Assembly (NCBI GenBank): GCA_015066975.1
Contig: SVNI01000001.1
Span: 124,001 to 188,000, forward strand
Length of the DNA: 64,000 nucleotides
Direction of reading: 5' to 3'
Origin: Ruminococcus sp.
GTDB lineage: Bacteria; Bacillota; Clostridia; Oscillospirales; Ruminococcaceae
Shown in pieces: positions 19,424 through 29,778 of the stretch. Under the pieces are notes generated by a model. That model made no database searches, was not told where the DNA came from, and saw only the letters and a program-made list of their open reading frames with translations. How positions within the stretch are numbered: position 1 is the first letter of the stretch; each line of letters starts with the position of its first letter. A program made the position numbers and the translations under genes.

Positions 19424-20521
19424 TCAGGAATTGCCGTATTTATTATATTTCTCAATATCATCATTAGTAATCAGCGTCAGGGCACTGAAACCACAGGTAA
19501 AAAGCGCGACAATAAAGAGAAGCACCACAACAGCTCCGCCGCCTTCGGTCTGCATGAGCAGAGGAATCCCCGGAAACAGCATCATCACAAACGCCACAAT
19601 ATCAATAAACTTGCATAAGCCTTTAAGCTGAGGAATCGGGGCAGCCAGCAGAAGCGAACCAAGTCCGAACACTGCACCTACATACCCGGCAATCGATTTT
19701 ATCTTGAGTGTCAGACCGCCTTCACCTGCTTCGATAAGCTTGTTTCCGACACCAAACAGATTGGAGAAATACAGACAGAAAGCTACTGCACCTATCACAC
19801 CGACAATCGTCAGCATAATCAGCGTTTTAAAGCCCTTTCTGGCCTGTTCACGTTCGCGCTGTTCGCGTTCCTGTGCCATGCGGCGACGGTTCTCCTGTTT
19901 TTCTTCCTCGGAAAGTTCCATTTGCGGAAGCGGCTCTTTTCTGGGCTGGGCAGCTTCACGCTTTGCGCGTTCAAGGTCTTCATCCTTGAACTGGGGAACA
20001 TATTCTTCTGCCTTAGGTGCATCTTCCAGCATGGCTTCTTCTCCGGCAGAAGCTTCTTCTGTGGGGGCAGGTGCTTTCGGACGCAGTTCGTTTGGAATCA
20101 TGGGCGCGGGAATGCCAAGGGCATCTGCACGCATCTTGACAACCTGCATCTGTTTTTCAGCATCCAGATTTATAAAAGCCTGTTTCAGATTTTCATCAAA
20201 CTGGAGTCTCTGACAGAAATCTTCTACAGGGTCATAGGCAGAAGGAGAATCATCTGCGAGCAGGTCTTCAGCATTTTCGATAACAGGGGCGGAAACATGG
20301 GCGGGAGATTGTTCCTGCCATGTCTGTTCTGGTTCGTCAAGCAAATTCTGAGTATCCAGAACGGGCGCACCGCGTTTCTGGTCATTGCCTGACCAGACGG
20401 CCGGTTCATCATCAAGCAAACCGGCCAAGTCGGCATCATCAAGCTTAGGAGCACCTTTTTTTTCAGTTTCCTGATAAGTCGGTTCTTCGAGAGTACCGAG
20501 CACATCATCTAAATCAGGCAT
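19424..20521 (-). CDS. hypothetical membrane protein with acidic N-terminal linear-motif repeats
   Basis: Repeated (G/S)AP-x-(L/I)-x-LLxDE motifs, charged coil, hydrophobic C-terminal segments. Confidence 0.7.
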   Translation of the reverse strand: MPDLDDVLGTLEEPTYQETEKKGAPKLDDADLAGLLDDEPAVWSGNDQKRGAPVLDTQNLLDEPEQTWQEQSPAHVSAPVIENAEDLLADDSPSAYDPVEDFCQRLQFDENLKQAFINLDAEKQMQVVKMRADALGIPAPMIPNELRPKAPAPTEEASAGEEAMLEDAPKAEEYVPQFKDEDLERAKREAAQPRKEPLPQMELSEEEKQENRRRMAQEREQREREQARKGFKTLIMLTIVGVIGAVAFCLYFSNLFGVGNKLIEAGEGGLTLKIKSIAGYVGAVFGLGSLLLAAPIPQLKGLCKFIDIVAFVMMLFPGIPLLMQTEGGGAVVVLLFIVALFTCGFSALTLITNDDIEKYNKYGNS

Positions 20522-20531
20522 TTATGTCACC

Positions 20532-21806
20532 TCAGCGTTCAATCATCTGGTCACGGTCAGGGCCTACACCGACCATGCAGACTTTGCATTCACAGAGTTC
20601 TTCCAGTCTTTCGATATATTTCCGGCAGGTTTCCGGGAGGTCTTCAAATTTTCTGCACTGTGTGATATCATCGTCAAAACCGGGGAAAGATTCGTAAACG
20701 GGAGCACACTCTGCAAGTTCTTCCAGACTGGAGGGAAAATCATGCAGTTTTGTACCGTCGGGCTTAACGTAGCCTGTGCAGATTTTCAAATCGCCGATAC
20801 CGGAAAGCGTATCCAGCTTGTTGATAGCCAAACCGTCAAGGCCGTTGACTCTTACGGAATGACGGACGATAACAGCATCAAACCAGCCGGTTCTTCTGGG
20901 TCTGCCGGTAGTTGTGCCGAATTCACCGCCCTTGTTGCGGATGGTTTCTCCGGTTTCATCAAAAAGTTCTGTCGGGAACGGTCCTTTGCCAACTCTGGTA
21001 GTATAGGCTTTTGCAACACCAATGATATTATCAATCATTTTAGGCCCTACGCCTGTGCCGACTGTCACACCGCCGGAAAGCGGATGAGAACTTGTAACAA
21101 AAGGATAAGTACCAAAGTCGATATCCAGCAGAGTTGCCTGTGCACCTTCAAACAGAATTGTTTTTCCGGCTTTGTAGGCTTCATAAGTCAGAACAGAAAC
21201 ATCAGCCACATAGGGTCTGAGACGTTCGCCATAGGCAGTATATTCCTCAATAACGGCATCCAGGTCATGTGCCTGACCGCCGTACACAGCAGTAATGATT
21301 TTATTCTTGAGTTCCCCTGTGGAACGTGCTTTCTGGGCGAACAGTTCCGGATTGACCAAATCGCAGACACGGATACCGCATCTTTCGTACTTGTCCATAT
21401 AAGTAGGGCCAATGCCTCTCTTGGTAGTACCGATGTCGTTGCCGCCGCGGAAAGCTTCGGAAAGTCCGTCAAGTGTAATATGCCACGGCATTACTACATG
21501 CGCACGGGGGTCAATTTTGAGATTCTTAGTAGAGATTCCACGGCGTTCCATTTCGTCAAGTTCGCCGATAAAATCTTTCGGGTCAAGGACAACACCCGCA
21601 CCAATCAGGCACTGTGTTTCCGGGTAGAGAATACCAGACGGTACAAGATGCAGTTTATAGGTCTGGCCATTGCTGACAACCGTATGACCGGCATTGTTGC
21701 CGCCCTGAGAACGAACAACCACCTGAGCACGGGAGGCAAGAATATCAATGACTTTGCCTTTTCCTTCGTCGCCCCATTGTGTTCCGATTACAATATTTGC
21801 AGGCAT
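20532..21806 (-). CDS. purA: adenylosuccinate synthetase
   Basis: IVIGTQWGDEGKGKVIDILA, RGIGPTYMDKYER, GVGPKMID; real start MPANIV at 21806. Confidence 0.97.
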   Translation of the reverse strand: MPANIVIGTQWGDEGKGKVIDILASRAQVVVRSQGGNNAGHTVVSNGQTYKLHLVPSGILYPETQCLIGAGVVLDPKDFIGELDEMERRGISTKNLKIDPRAHVVMPWHITLDGLSEAFRGGNDIGTTKRGIGPTYMDKYERCGIRVCDLVNPELFAQKARSTGELKNKIITAVYGGQAHDLDAVIEEYTAYGERLRPYVADVSVLTYEAYKAGKTILFEGAQATLLDIDFGTYPFVTSSHPLSGGVTVGTGVGPKMIDNIIGVAKAYTTRVGKGPFPTELFDETGETIRNKGGEFGTTTGRPRRTGWFDAVIVRHSVRVNGLDGLAINKLDTLSGIGDLKICTGYVKPDGTKLHDFPSSLEELAECAPVYESFPGFDDDITQCRKFEDLPETCRKYIERLEELCECKVCMVGVGPDRDQMIER

Positions 21807-21948
21807 GAAAATTTCCTCTTTTCCTGATATTTTCTGTTTTTTGAAAAACAGAATGACATACATGTATATTATACCAGAAAGATTCCGGAAATGCAAGTGT
21901 TTTTTCAAAAAAAATCTGCCGGAAGCAAAATCCGGCAGATAATTGTAT

Positions 21949-22329
21949 TTAATTTGCAGAAGGATTCTGGTTGCTGTATCTCTTGACCATTTCTTTTGTG
22001 ATGGTAATTGTTTCATCTTTCGGAAAACGGTAGAGATTATCTTCTGTAACATAAATCCATGTCTCTACACCTGCGTTGTTTTTAAGCGTAATTCTGTAAT
22101 TGTTATTATTGTCTCTTGCAGTCACGGCGGTAACTTCTGTAACAGTATATTCTACTTCCGTGGTCTGGTCAAGGTCATAGCCGATTTTGGCCGCGCTCAG
22201 ACCGGCTACCAGAAGCAGAATGCCTATGATAATAGTAGAAATTTTTCCGTGATTGAGCAGCATCAGCAGGCCAAGAACCGCTGCAAGTCCACCGCCGATT
22301 AAAACCCATATACCTAAATTTAAACTCAT
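21949..22329 (-). CDS. small hypothetical membrane protein
   Basis: 126 aa with two hydrophobic segments at N-terminus. Confidence 0.6.
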   Translation of the reverse strand: MSLNLGIWVLIGGGLAAVLGLLMLLNHGKISTIIIGILLLVAGLSAAKIGYDLDQTTEVEYTVTEVTAVTARDNNNNYRITLKNNAGVETWIYVTEDNLYRFPKDETITITKEMVKRYSNQNPSAN

Positions 22330-22608
22330 AATAAAATTCCCCTTTCTGGTGATATTTTCTATATTATAACATATCCGGAAGAAAAAATCAATACGACAGT
22401 TCAGAAAAAATTCAAAAAAAATTAATTTTTCATCTGATTTTCACAGTGAGAAATTACCAGTTGCAAAACCCGAATTTCTGCATAGAATATCATCAGCAGA
22501 AGATTCTGTATTCCGGAGGAGAGTGGCTGATTCTGTACTGTGCAGAAGCAGTCTGTAAACAGCTCTCTGCACAGTCGGAACAGTATGACACTGCTTTTGG
22601 AATAACAA

Positions 22609-22633
22609 AGCCCCTGTTCGTACGGCAGGGGCT
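22609..22633. terminator. terminator of the R-M operon
   Basis: AGCCCCTG-N9-CAGGGGCT followed by T-run. Confidence 0.75.
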
Positions 22634-22641
22634 TTTGTAGA

Positions 22642-23499
22642 TTAGAGGAGTTTCAAAAGAATATCCTGTTCTAAATCCTGAATTGAATAAAGATGCTCCA
22701 TCACTGCAAAAGTTTCTTCAAGATTATGCCTTGCACTGCGCCAGCCTTTGCCGTCTGTGAACCAGACAAACCCAAAGCCGGGAATCGTATCTGCTTCCAG
22801 TGCAAGCTGTTTATAACTCCGGGCTGTTTCATTAAGCTTAGAACCGCCGGAAGAATAGAAATTCGTCTCAATGCCGTAAATCGCCGAATCTGTTTTCAGA
22901 ACAAAATCAAAACGCTTTTCTGTCTTGCCCTGATTGGAAATTGCTGATAAATCAATCCCGAATTTCTGGGTGATTTCATGGATATATATTTCTTTGAAAT
23001 AATTCTGGTTTCTGATGAATCCAGCTTTTTGCAGATAGGATTCTACCAGATTTTCCATCAGATGTCCGCCCCGGTTTTTGCGTCCGTTGGAATCAAGACC
23101 GGTTTCCACCCCTGTGACATAATCAACCAGATTACTGATAATATGATTCTTCAGCAAATCAAACAGACCCGTTTCACGCATGAAAATCTGATATTGTTCC
23201 ATACTGTAATTTGGTTTTGAAAACTGATACAGATATTCGCCTGTACTGTCAAGTACAGGAATTTCACTGGCTCTGACAGCAAGCAGTATCGGGATGCATC
23301 TGAGCGTTTCTGGATATTTCTGCACAAGTTCTGCGAATTTTTCTTCAATATTCTGACAGCCGATAAGAGAATTAAGCAGATGCAGTTCGATTCTGACAGA
23401 CTCTGCATTTGCATACACTTTTTGGAAATCAATATAATAATCATAACTGGCGATACTGTCCCGGAAGCCGGACAGCCATGTTTGAAAATCTCTTTTCAT
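22642..23499 (-). CDS. type II restriction endonuclease, DpnII/MboI family (GATC)
   Basis: 285 aa; GVETGLDSNGRKNRGGHLMENLVESYLQKAGF, FDFVLKTDSAIYGIETNFYSSGGSKLNETARSYK, FVWFTDGKGW characteristic of DpnII. Confidence 0.9.
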   Translation of the reverse strand: MKRDFQTWLSGFRDSIASYDYYIDFQKVYANAESVRIELHLLNSLIGCQNIEEKFAELVQKYPETLRCIPILLAVRASEIPVLDSTGEYLYQFSKPNYSMEQYQIFMRETGLFDLLKNHIISNLVDYVTGVETGLDSNGRKNRGGHLMENLVESYLQKAGFIRNQNYFKEIYIHEITQKFGIDLSAISNQGKTEKRFDFVLKTDSAIYGIETNFYSSGGSKLNETARSYKQLALEADTIPGFGFVWFTDGKGWRSARHNLEETFAVMEHLYSIQDLEQDILLKLL

Positions 23500-23520
23500 A
23501 GGAGACTCCTTTCTGAGGCT

Positions 23521-24405
23521 TTACCTGTTGCAGATTAATAATTCACTGACATCATATCGTTCTGCACCTTTACAGCTAATCGCACGTTTTGCGGTAATGC
23601 GCCGGATATGATAATTCTGGTAGAGGTCATCGAAAAAATTATCTTCCGTATTGCTGTTTTTGGGATCGGAATTACTGGCGGTGACTTTAGCACCCTCTGC
23701 GGTAATTCTGTCGATAAATTTTTTCAGGGCAATCTGTTCGGCATCCTGAAATTTATCAGGACAATATGCCGTGAAAGAAGCCGTATCACTGAGAGGACGA
23801 TAAGGCGGGTCAATATATACGAATGTATTTTTGTCGATAAAGTCAAGACACTGACTGTAATCACCGCACCGGATTTCGGCATGTTGAAGTGCCCTGCTGA
23901 CGTTCAGGAGATTCTGTGCATCACAGATGCAGGGTTTTTTGTATCGTCCCATCGGAACATTGTATTCTCCCTTCTGATTGACGCGATACAGGCCGTTAAA
24001 GCAGGTCTTATTGAGAAAAATAAACAGAGAAGCCTTTTCAAGTACATACTGCTTCCCTGAAGTCGACAGAAGCGTGTTAAAACGCTTTCTTTTTTCGAGA
24101 TACATTTGTTTCCGGATTTCTGGTTCTGCATTAAGAAAACAGTTCTGTAATTCATCCAGATGCAGAATTAAATCTTTGGGATGTTTCTGAATCTGCATAT
24201 AAACATTGATTAATTCCGGATTAATATCATTGATTAAAACTTCCTCAGGGCGGTGATGTTCAAGCACATCCAGCAGAACTGCTCCGCCCCCGACAAAAGG
24301 CTCACAGTATCTGATGATTTTTTCCGGGTAAGTAGCCCGGATATTCTGGAGCAGTTTTTGTTTTCCGCCAGCCCATTTGAGAAAAGGCTTGATTTGATTC
24401 TGCAT
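23521..24405 (-). CDS. dam: Dam-family DNA adenine methyltransferase (GATC), partner of DpnII-like enzyme
   Basis: IKPFLKWAGGKQKLL, CEPFVGGGAVLLDVL, FVYIDPPYRPLSDTASFTAY; start MQNQIKPF at 24405. Confidence 0.93.
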   Translation of the reverse strand: MQNQIKPFLKWAGGKQKLLQNIRATYPEKIIRYCEPFVGGGAVLLDVLEHHRPEEVLINDINPELINVYMQIQKHPKDLILHLDELQNCFLNAEPEIRKQMYLEKRKRFNTLLSTSGKQYVLEKASLFIFLNKTCFNGLYRVNQKGEYNVPMGRYKKPCICDAQNLLNVSRALQHAEIRCGDYSQCLDFIDKNTFVYIDPPYRPLSDTASFTAYCPDKFQDAEQIALKKFIDRITAEGAKVTASNSDPKNSNTEDNFFDDLYQNYHIRRITAKRAISCKGAERYDVSELLICNR

Positions 24406-24519
24406 GAGAGCGTTCCTTTCTGATTTCCATCTGATAAGTCTTAATTTTATGATAACACAAATCCGGAAAGATGTCAATCAAAAAATCCCTGTTCAAAAAC
24501 AGGGATTTTTGTGCTGATT

Positions 24520-26514
24520 TTATTCTTCGGTGAAATCCTGCATCTGGGAAACCGGTGTTTCCGTGAATCCTGCGGATTCTGTAGAATCAGAAGTTTCGGG
24601 AGCAGTTTCAAGAGATTCACCCTGCATGAGCTTCTCAAATTCAGCCCCTTCGATTTTCTCATTTTTGATGAGATACTGGGCAACTGTGTGGAGCTGGTCA
24701 ATGTGTGTGCGGAGAATTTCTTCGGCTTTTGCATAGCCTTGTTCTACAAAGTTTCTGATTTCGGCATCAATTTCAGCGGCTACTTCATTGGAATAATTGG
24801 GAGTACTGCTGAAATCACGGCCGAGGAACGGTTCACTCTGGTCATTGCCATAGACAACAGGGCCTAATTTTTCGCTGAAACCGTAGCGTGTAATCATGTT
24901 TCTGGCTGTCTGTGTTGCACGTTCAAGGTCATTGGAAGCTCCTGTGGAAATATCATCCATGATTAATTTTTCAGCAACACGTCCGCCAAGCAGAACGATA
25001 ATTTCTTCATGCATTTCTTTCAGGCTGTTGTAAGATTTGTCATGTTCCGGAAGTGAGAGGGTATAACCTCCTGCCATGCCTCTGGGAATGATGGAAATCT
25101 GGTGTACTTTATCCTGGTGCGGACAATAGTAAGTGCAGATAGCATGACCTGCTTCGTGATAAGCTGTAAGCTTAACTTCTCTTTCTGTCTTGACACGGGA
25201 TTTCTTTTCAGGCCCTGCCACAACTTTGATAGTCGCTTCTGCAATATCCTGATTGGTGATAGCTTTTCTGTTGGCTCTGGCAGCGAGCAAAGCGGCTTCG
25301 TTAGTGAGATTTTCCAAATCTGCACCCGTAAAACCAACAGTTGTCTTGGCAATATCAGTCAGATTGACATCCGGTGCAAGGGGCTTGTTTTTGGTATGCA
25401 CTTTCAGAATATCTTCTCTGCCCTTGATATCCGGATAGCCGACAACAATCTGTCTGTCGAAACGGCCGGGACGGAGAAGTGCAGGGTCAAGAATATCTCG
25501 TCTGTTCGTTGCAGCGATAACAATAACACTTTCATTTCCGGTGAAACCGTCCATTTCCACCAGAAGCTGGTTCAGGGTTTGTTCGCGTTCATCATGACCG
25601 CCGCCAAGGCCTGCACCTCTGTGTCTGCCGACAGCGTCAATTTCATCAATGAAGATAATAGAAGGCGCATTTCTCTTAGCAGTATCGAACAAATCACGCA
25701 CACGGGAAGCACCGACACCCACAAACATTTCTACGAAATCCGAACCGGAAATCGGATAAAACGGGCATCCTGCCTCGCCGGCAACTGCTCTTGCAAGCAG
25801 AGTTTTACCAGTACCGGGAGGACCTAACAGCAGAACACCTTTCGGGATTCTTGCGCCGATTTCGGAATATTTCCGCGGATTCTTGAGAAAGTCAACAATT
25901 TCGGCCATCTCGAATTTTTCTTCATCCGCTCCGGCAACATCTTGGAATGTGGCTTTCTTGCCGTCGGCCTGTGTCTTGATATTCGCTTTTCCGAAATTGG
26001 TATATTTAGTCCCCCCTGCCTGACGCATCATGAAGACGAACAGCACCACGCCCATGACAAGAATAATAAAAGTCGGGACATAGGTAATCAGCCATGAATT
26101 ATCCGTAATCCGGTAATAATCCTGATCGAGAGGGGTATCAGGATTGGCCTTGTTGTACTCGATTCTGTAATCTTCAGTATCATTGAGAAAGATAGAGACA
26201 TTCGGAACGGAATATTCCACTTCTTCGGTACTGCCTTCCAGAGTAAGTTTCAGGTCGCCTGTACCTAAATCCAGCGTATAGCCGGTGACTTCAAGATTAT
26301 CGAAATGGGAGATGATTTCCGAATATGTGTACTCCGGTTCTTTTTCATTGAGGCGCGGCAGCATATAGGCTGCAAGGAAAATGAGCAGTGCCGCAATCAA
26401 GAGATAGGCCGCAATACCTCTGCTTCTTTTTGGTGTCAAGAGCTTCACTCCTTTTTGATTTTTACTTTTTGGGAATAGAACTGATAAAAATATTAAAATT
26501 GGCACTCTCGTCAT
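24520..26514 (-). CDS. ftsH: ATP-dependent zinc metalloprotease FtsH
   Basis: [28 protein letters not shown] segments at N-terminus; real start may be internal. Confidence 0.96.
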   Translation of the reverse strand: MTRVPILIFLSVLFPKSKNQKGVKLLTPKRSRGIAAYLLIAALLIFLAAYMLPRLNEKEPEYTYSEIISHFDNLEVTGYTLDLGTGDLKLTLEGSTEEVEYSVPNVSIFLNDTEDYRIEYNKANPDTPLDQDYYRITDNSWLITYVPTFIILVMGVVLFVFMMRQAGGTKYTNFGKANIKTQADGKKATFQDVAGADEEKFEMAEIVDFLKNPRKYSEIGARIPKGVLLLGPPGTGKTLLARAVAGEAGCPFYPISGSDFVEMFVGVGASRVRDLFDTAKRNAPSIIFIDEIDAVGRHRGAGLGGGHDEREQTLNQLLVEMDGFTGNESVIVIAATNRRDILDPALLRPGRFDRQIVVGYPDIKGREDILKVHTKNKPLAPDVNLTDIAKTTVGFTGADLENLTNEAALLAARANRKAITNQDIAEATIKVVAGPEKKSRVKTEREVKLTAYHEAGHAICTYYCPHQDKVHQISIIPRGMAGGYTLSLPEHDKSYNSLKEMHEEIIVLLGGRVAEKLIMDDISTGASNDLERATQTARNMITRYGFSEKLGPVVYGNDQSEPFLGRDFSSTPNYSNEVAAEIDAEIRNFVEQGYAKAEEILRTHIDQLHTVAQYLIKNEKIEGAEFEKLMQGESLETAPETSDSTESAGFTETPVSQMQDFTEE

Positions 26515-26535
26515 GAGACTGCTAATTTTGATGCT

Positions 26536-27909
26536 TTAGTATACATCAGAAATGTGATAATCTGATGTGCATTCCGTGTTTGCTGTGTGAACATGCAGAA
26601 TTAGCATGTTCTGGGTATGTTCTGTCACACAGGCACGGCAGGAAACGCCCAGATTCTGCACCCAGACGAGTCCGGAGGCATCCGAAAGGCAGTGCAGGGA
26701 GTTTCGCAGGGAAACAGGCTGGGTCTGAAGCCATTTTTTTACGCTGACAGTGTGATTTTTTCCGTCCGGCTTCAGATAAAGGCCGTTTGTTCTGCCATGA
26801 AGCACTGCGGACTCTTTTATTATATCATAATCTAAAGCAGAATTTGCAAATATTCTGTGAATTTTTTCAAATTCGGAAAAATTTTTTTTCTGCACGAGTT
26901 CTGCTGTGACCAGATAACCCGGGAAAATCTGATTTTCGCCGATAATAAGAGGTTTCGGAAGCACGTCGGGAAGCTTCCGTTCGAGAAACAGTACATGATG
27001 GCTGACATGGACGGTGAGTTCACCGCGGATAATTTCAGCCTGACCACCGTGCTGTAATAGTTTCTGGACTGTGAGGACATTAAGATAATTAGAAGAAACT
27101 TGATGAGATTCCAGAAATATCCGGATACATCTTCTCTGTACAGCCGGATGCAGATTCTGCAAGTCTTTCAGCGTTCCGTCCGGAAGAAGATGTTCTGCAT
27201 AGGCAGTTTTCGCGGAAAATGCGAGAAAATTTTCTTCTTCTGTGAGAATGTCCGTCATCATGGAAATGCTTTTTTCCGTACTGCCAGGACAGATGCCGGA
27301 AAGCAGAGGTGTGATGTGATGCCGGATAAAGTTTCGGGTATAGATATCCTGCTGATTGGACGAGTCTGTAATATAATCAAGATGCTGTTCTGACAGAAAG
27401 TGTTCAATCTCCTGCCGGCTGGATTTTAGTAACGGCCGGATATAAATATCACGTTTCTGAGGAATGCCACAGAGACCTTTTAAGCCCGTCCCTCTGGCAA
27501 GCCGGAATATCACCGTTTCGAGATTATCAGAAGCATTGTGCGCCGTCGCAACAAGGCCTTCTGCATGTTCACAAAATGCCTGATAACGACATTCTCTTGC
27601 AGCAGTTTCAACAGAACAGCCGGAATGTTCCTGTTGATAAGTCTGCACATCCACAGAAACAATTTTCAGAGAAACATGAAATTTCTGACACAAATCAGCA
27701 CAGAATCTTTCATCCCGAATGCTTTCCGCACCTCTCAGATTATGCTGAATGTGAATTGCCGAAATCCGGAGCTGATATTTTTTCTGCCATTTCAGCAGAC
27801 AGTACAGAAGGCAGACACTGTCCGCACCGCCGGAGAGCGCACAGACAACAGCCTGATTCTGTATCTGTTCCCGTTCAAGAAACTGCCGGACAGCATCAAG
27901 CGGGCGCAT
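26536..27909 (-). CDS. tilS: tRNA(Ile)-lysidine synthase
   Basis: VVCALSGGADSVCLLYCLLKW, IQHNLRGAESIRDERFC. Confidence 0.92.
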   Translation of the reverse strand: MRPLDAVRQFLEREQIQNQAVVCALSGGADSVCLLYCLLKWQKKYQLRISAIHIQHNLRGAESIRDERFCADLCQKFHVSLKIVSVDVQTYQQEHSGCSVETAARECRYQAFCEHAEGLVATAHNASDNLETVIFRLARGTGLKGLCGIPQKRDIYIRPLLKSSRQEIEHFLSEQHLDYITDSSNQQDIYTRNFIRHHITPLLSGICPGSTEKSISMMTDILTEEENFLAFSAKTAYAEHLLPDGTLKDLQNLHPAVQRRCIRIFLESHQVSSNYLNVLTVQKLLQHGGQAEIIRGELTVHVSHHVLFLERKLPDVLPKPLIIGENQIFPGYLVTAELVQKKNFSEFEKIHRIFANSALDYDIIKESAVLHGRTNGLYLKPDGKNHTVSVKKWLQTQPVSLRNSLHCLSDASGLVWVQNLGVSCRACVTEHTQNMLILHVHTANTECTSDYHISDVY

Positions 27910-29239
27910 CAGATTTCTCCATAGACGAGAATCTTGTATACTGACCGTCCCAGATTAAATTAGCTGTACCGCATTCGCCGTGACGGTTTTTCGCAACAAT
28001 ACATTCTGCCACGTTGGGCGTTTTGCTGTCTTTGTTATAATACGCATCACGGTAGAGAAATAACACAATATCGGCATCCTGCTCGATAGACCCTGAATCA
28101 CGCAGGTCAGAAAGCATCGGACGCTTGTCGGTACGGCTTTCCGGCCCTCTGGAAAGCTGTGACAGCAGAATAACAGGAACATTCAGTTCTTTTGCCATAA
28201 TCTTGAGCTGACGGGTGATTTCAGCAACAACCTGTACTTTATTTTCCGTTCGCAGAGTACTCTGAATTAATCCAAGATAGTCAATCACGACCAGTCCCAG
28301 ATTTTTCATTCTGCGCAGTTTGGATTTAATCTGCGGTACGGTGATGCTGGCAGTATCGTCAATATAAATCGGCTGATTGCTCAGATAACTTGCCGCTACG
28401 GCAAGATTTGTCCAGTCTTCGCCGGGCGGAATGCGTCCACTCCGGAGCTTATTAGAATCAATCCTCGCGATAGAAGACAGCAGACGGGATGCAAGCTGAG
28501 TTTTCGGCATTTCCAGTGAGAAGATACAAACTGCTTCATTCGGATGATTTTTTGCGACGTTTTCAGCAATATTGAGTGCGAATGCTGTTTTACCCATAGC
28601 CGGACGGGCAGCAATCAGAATCAGGTCAGATTTATTCAGCCCGGAAATTAAGCTGTCAAGATAGGCAAACCCTGTGCCGATGCCTTTATATTTTTCTCTG
28701 TCAGGCCCTGCAAGTCTGCCGATTTGTTCATAAGTTTCCGCAACTACTTCCCGGATAGGAGTCAGACCGCTGACATCACGTCCCTGACGGATAGCGAAAA
28801 TCTGCTGTTCTGCGCTGTCCAGAAGCATCTGGGCATTGGTTTCGCCGTTCTGGATGTCCGTCAGAATATGCTGGGAGACTTCCGCAAGCGAGCGGATATA
28901 ATACTTATTGGCAACAATTTTACAATAGCTTTCCAAATTGGCGACAGTAGGAACCATTTCCACCAGATTGGCAAGATAGTTCCGGCCTTCGGAAGCGGTT
29001 TCAAAGATATGCGCTGCAACAGCTTTATCCAGAACCGTAACAGCATCTACATGATTTCCGGAAGCCGACATGCTGGCCATGATGGAAAATAAGGCTCTGT
29101 GCTGTTCGATATAGAAGCATTCGGGCTTGATGGATTCCAGTACAGTTCCCAGCGAATCGGAATCAATTAGGATTGCACCGAGAATCGTCTGTTCTGCATC
29201 CAAGCTGTAGGGCATGTTGATATGTTCAAAATCTGGCAT
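27896..29239 (-). CDS. dnaB: replicative DNA helicase
   Basis: LDAEQTILGAILID, IAARPAMGKTAFALNIAENVA, LSQLSRGPESR. Confidence 0.97.
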   Translation of the reverse strand: MPDFEHINMPYSLDAEQTILGAILIDSDSLGTVLESIKPECFYIEQHRALFSIMASMSASGNHVDAVTVLDKAVAAHIFETASEGRNYLANLVEMVPTVANLESYCKIVANKYYIRSLAEVSQHILTDIQNGETNAQMLLDSAEQQIFAIRQGRDVSGLTPIREVVAETYEQIGRLAGPDREKYKGIGTGFAYLDSLISGLNKSDLILIAARPAMGKTAFALNIAENVAKNHPNEAVCIFSLEMPKTQLASRLLSSIARIDSNKLRSGRIPPGEDWTNLAVAASYLSNQPIYIDDTASITVPQIKSKLRRMKNLGLVVIDYLGLIQSTLRTENKVQVVAEITRQLKIMAKELNVPVILLSQLSRGPESRTDKRPMLSDLRDSGSIEQDADIVLFLYRDAYYNKDSKTPNVAECIVAKNRHGECGTANLIWDGQYTRFSSMEKSDAPA

Positions 29240-29292
29240 AAAATTTCCCCTTTCCCTGAATAAAAGGCGGCTTTTGGGATGCCGCCTGTGGA

Positions 29293-29739
29293 TTATGCTT
29301 CAATAACTTCGATAGTAACAGATGCAGTAATACCGGTATAAAGACGAATTTCAGCAGAAAATGTGCCAAATGCCTTGATATCGGATTTCAGGATAATTTT
29401 TTTCTTATCGATTTTGCAGCCATGCTGTTTTTCAATTTCCTGAGCGATTTGCGCAGAAGTCACAGAACCGAACAGTCTGCTCCCTGTGCCGGCTTTTGCA
29501 GAGATGGTAACCGTTTTTCCGTCAATAATTTTTTTGATATCTTCGGCATTCTGTTTTTCAACATCTTTCTTGTGCTGAGCAGAAGCCTGCTGACCCTGTA
29601 ATTTATTGATATTTTCAGGGGTAGCTTCTACAGCAAGGCCTTTCTTGAGAAGCATGTTGCGGGCATAGCCGTCAGCGACTTCTTTAAGTTCGCCTTTTTT
29701 GGCAGAACCTTTGACATCCTGAATAAAGATAACTTTCAT
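29293..29739 (-). CDS. rplI: 50S ribosomal protein L9
   Basis: [36 protein letters not shown]. Confidence 0.97.
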   Translation of the reverse strand: MKVIFIQDVKGSAKKGELKEVADGYARNMLLKKGLAVEATPENINKLQGQQASAQHKKDVEKQNAEDIKKIIDGKTVTISAKAGTGSRLFGSVTSAQIAQEIEKQHGCKIDKKKIILKSDIKAFGTFSAEIRLYTGITASVTIEVIEA

Positions 29740-29778
29740 AGGGAGAATCTTCCTTTCTGTTAAGTAGATATATTATAA

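Noticed and set aside
20742-21827. 361 aa plus-strand ORF antisense to purA
   Set aside because: Mirror-frame artefact of a strongly coding minus-strand gene; no SD and low-complexity Ile/Phe/Ser-rich translation
22446-22640. 64 aa plus-strand ORF next to the R-M operon
   Set aside because: No SD, and its end runs through the terminator hairpin; not a convincing gene although a small protein cannot be excluded
22642-24405. R-M system as part of a larger mobile element or defence island
   Set aside because: No integrase, transposase, flanking repeats or other defence genes were recognised; neighbours are purA and ftsH
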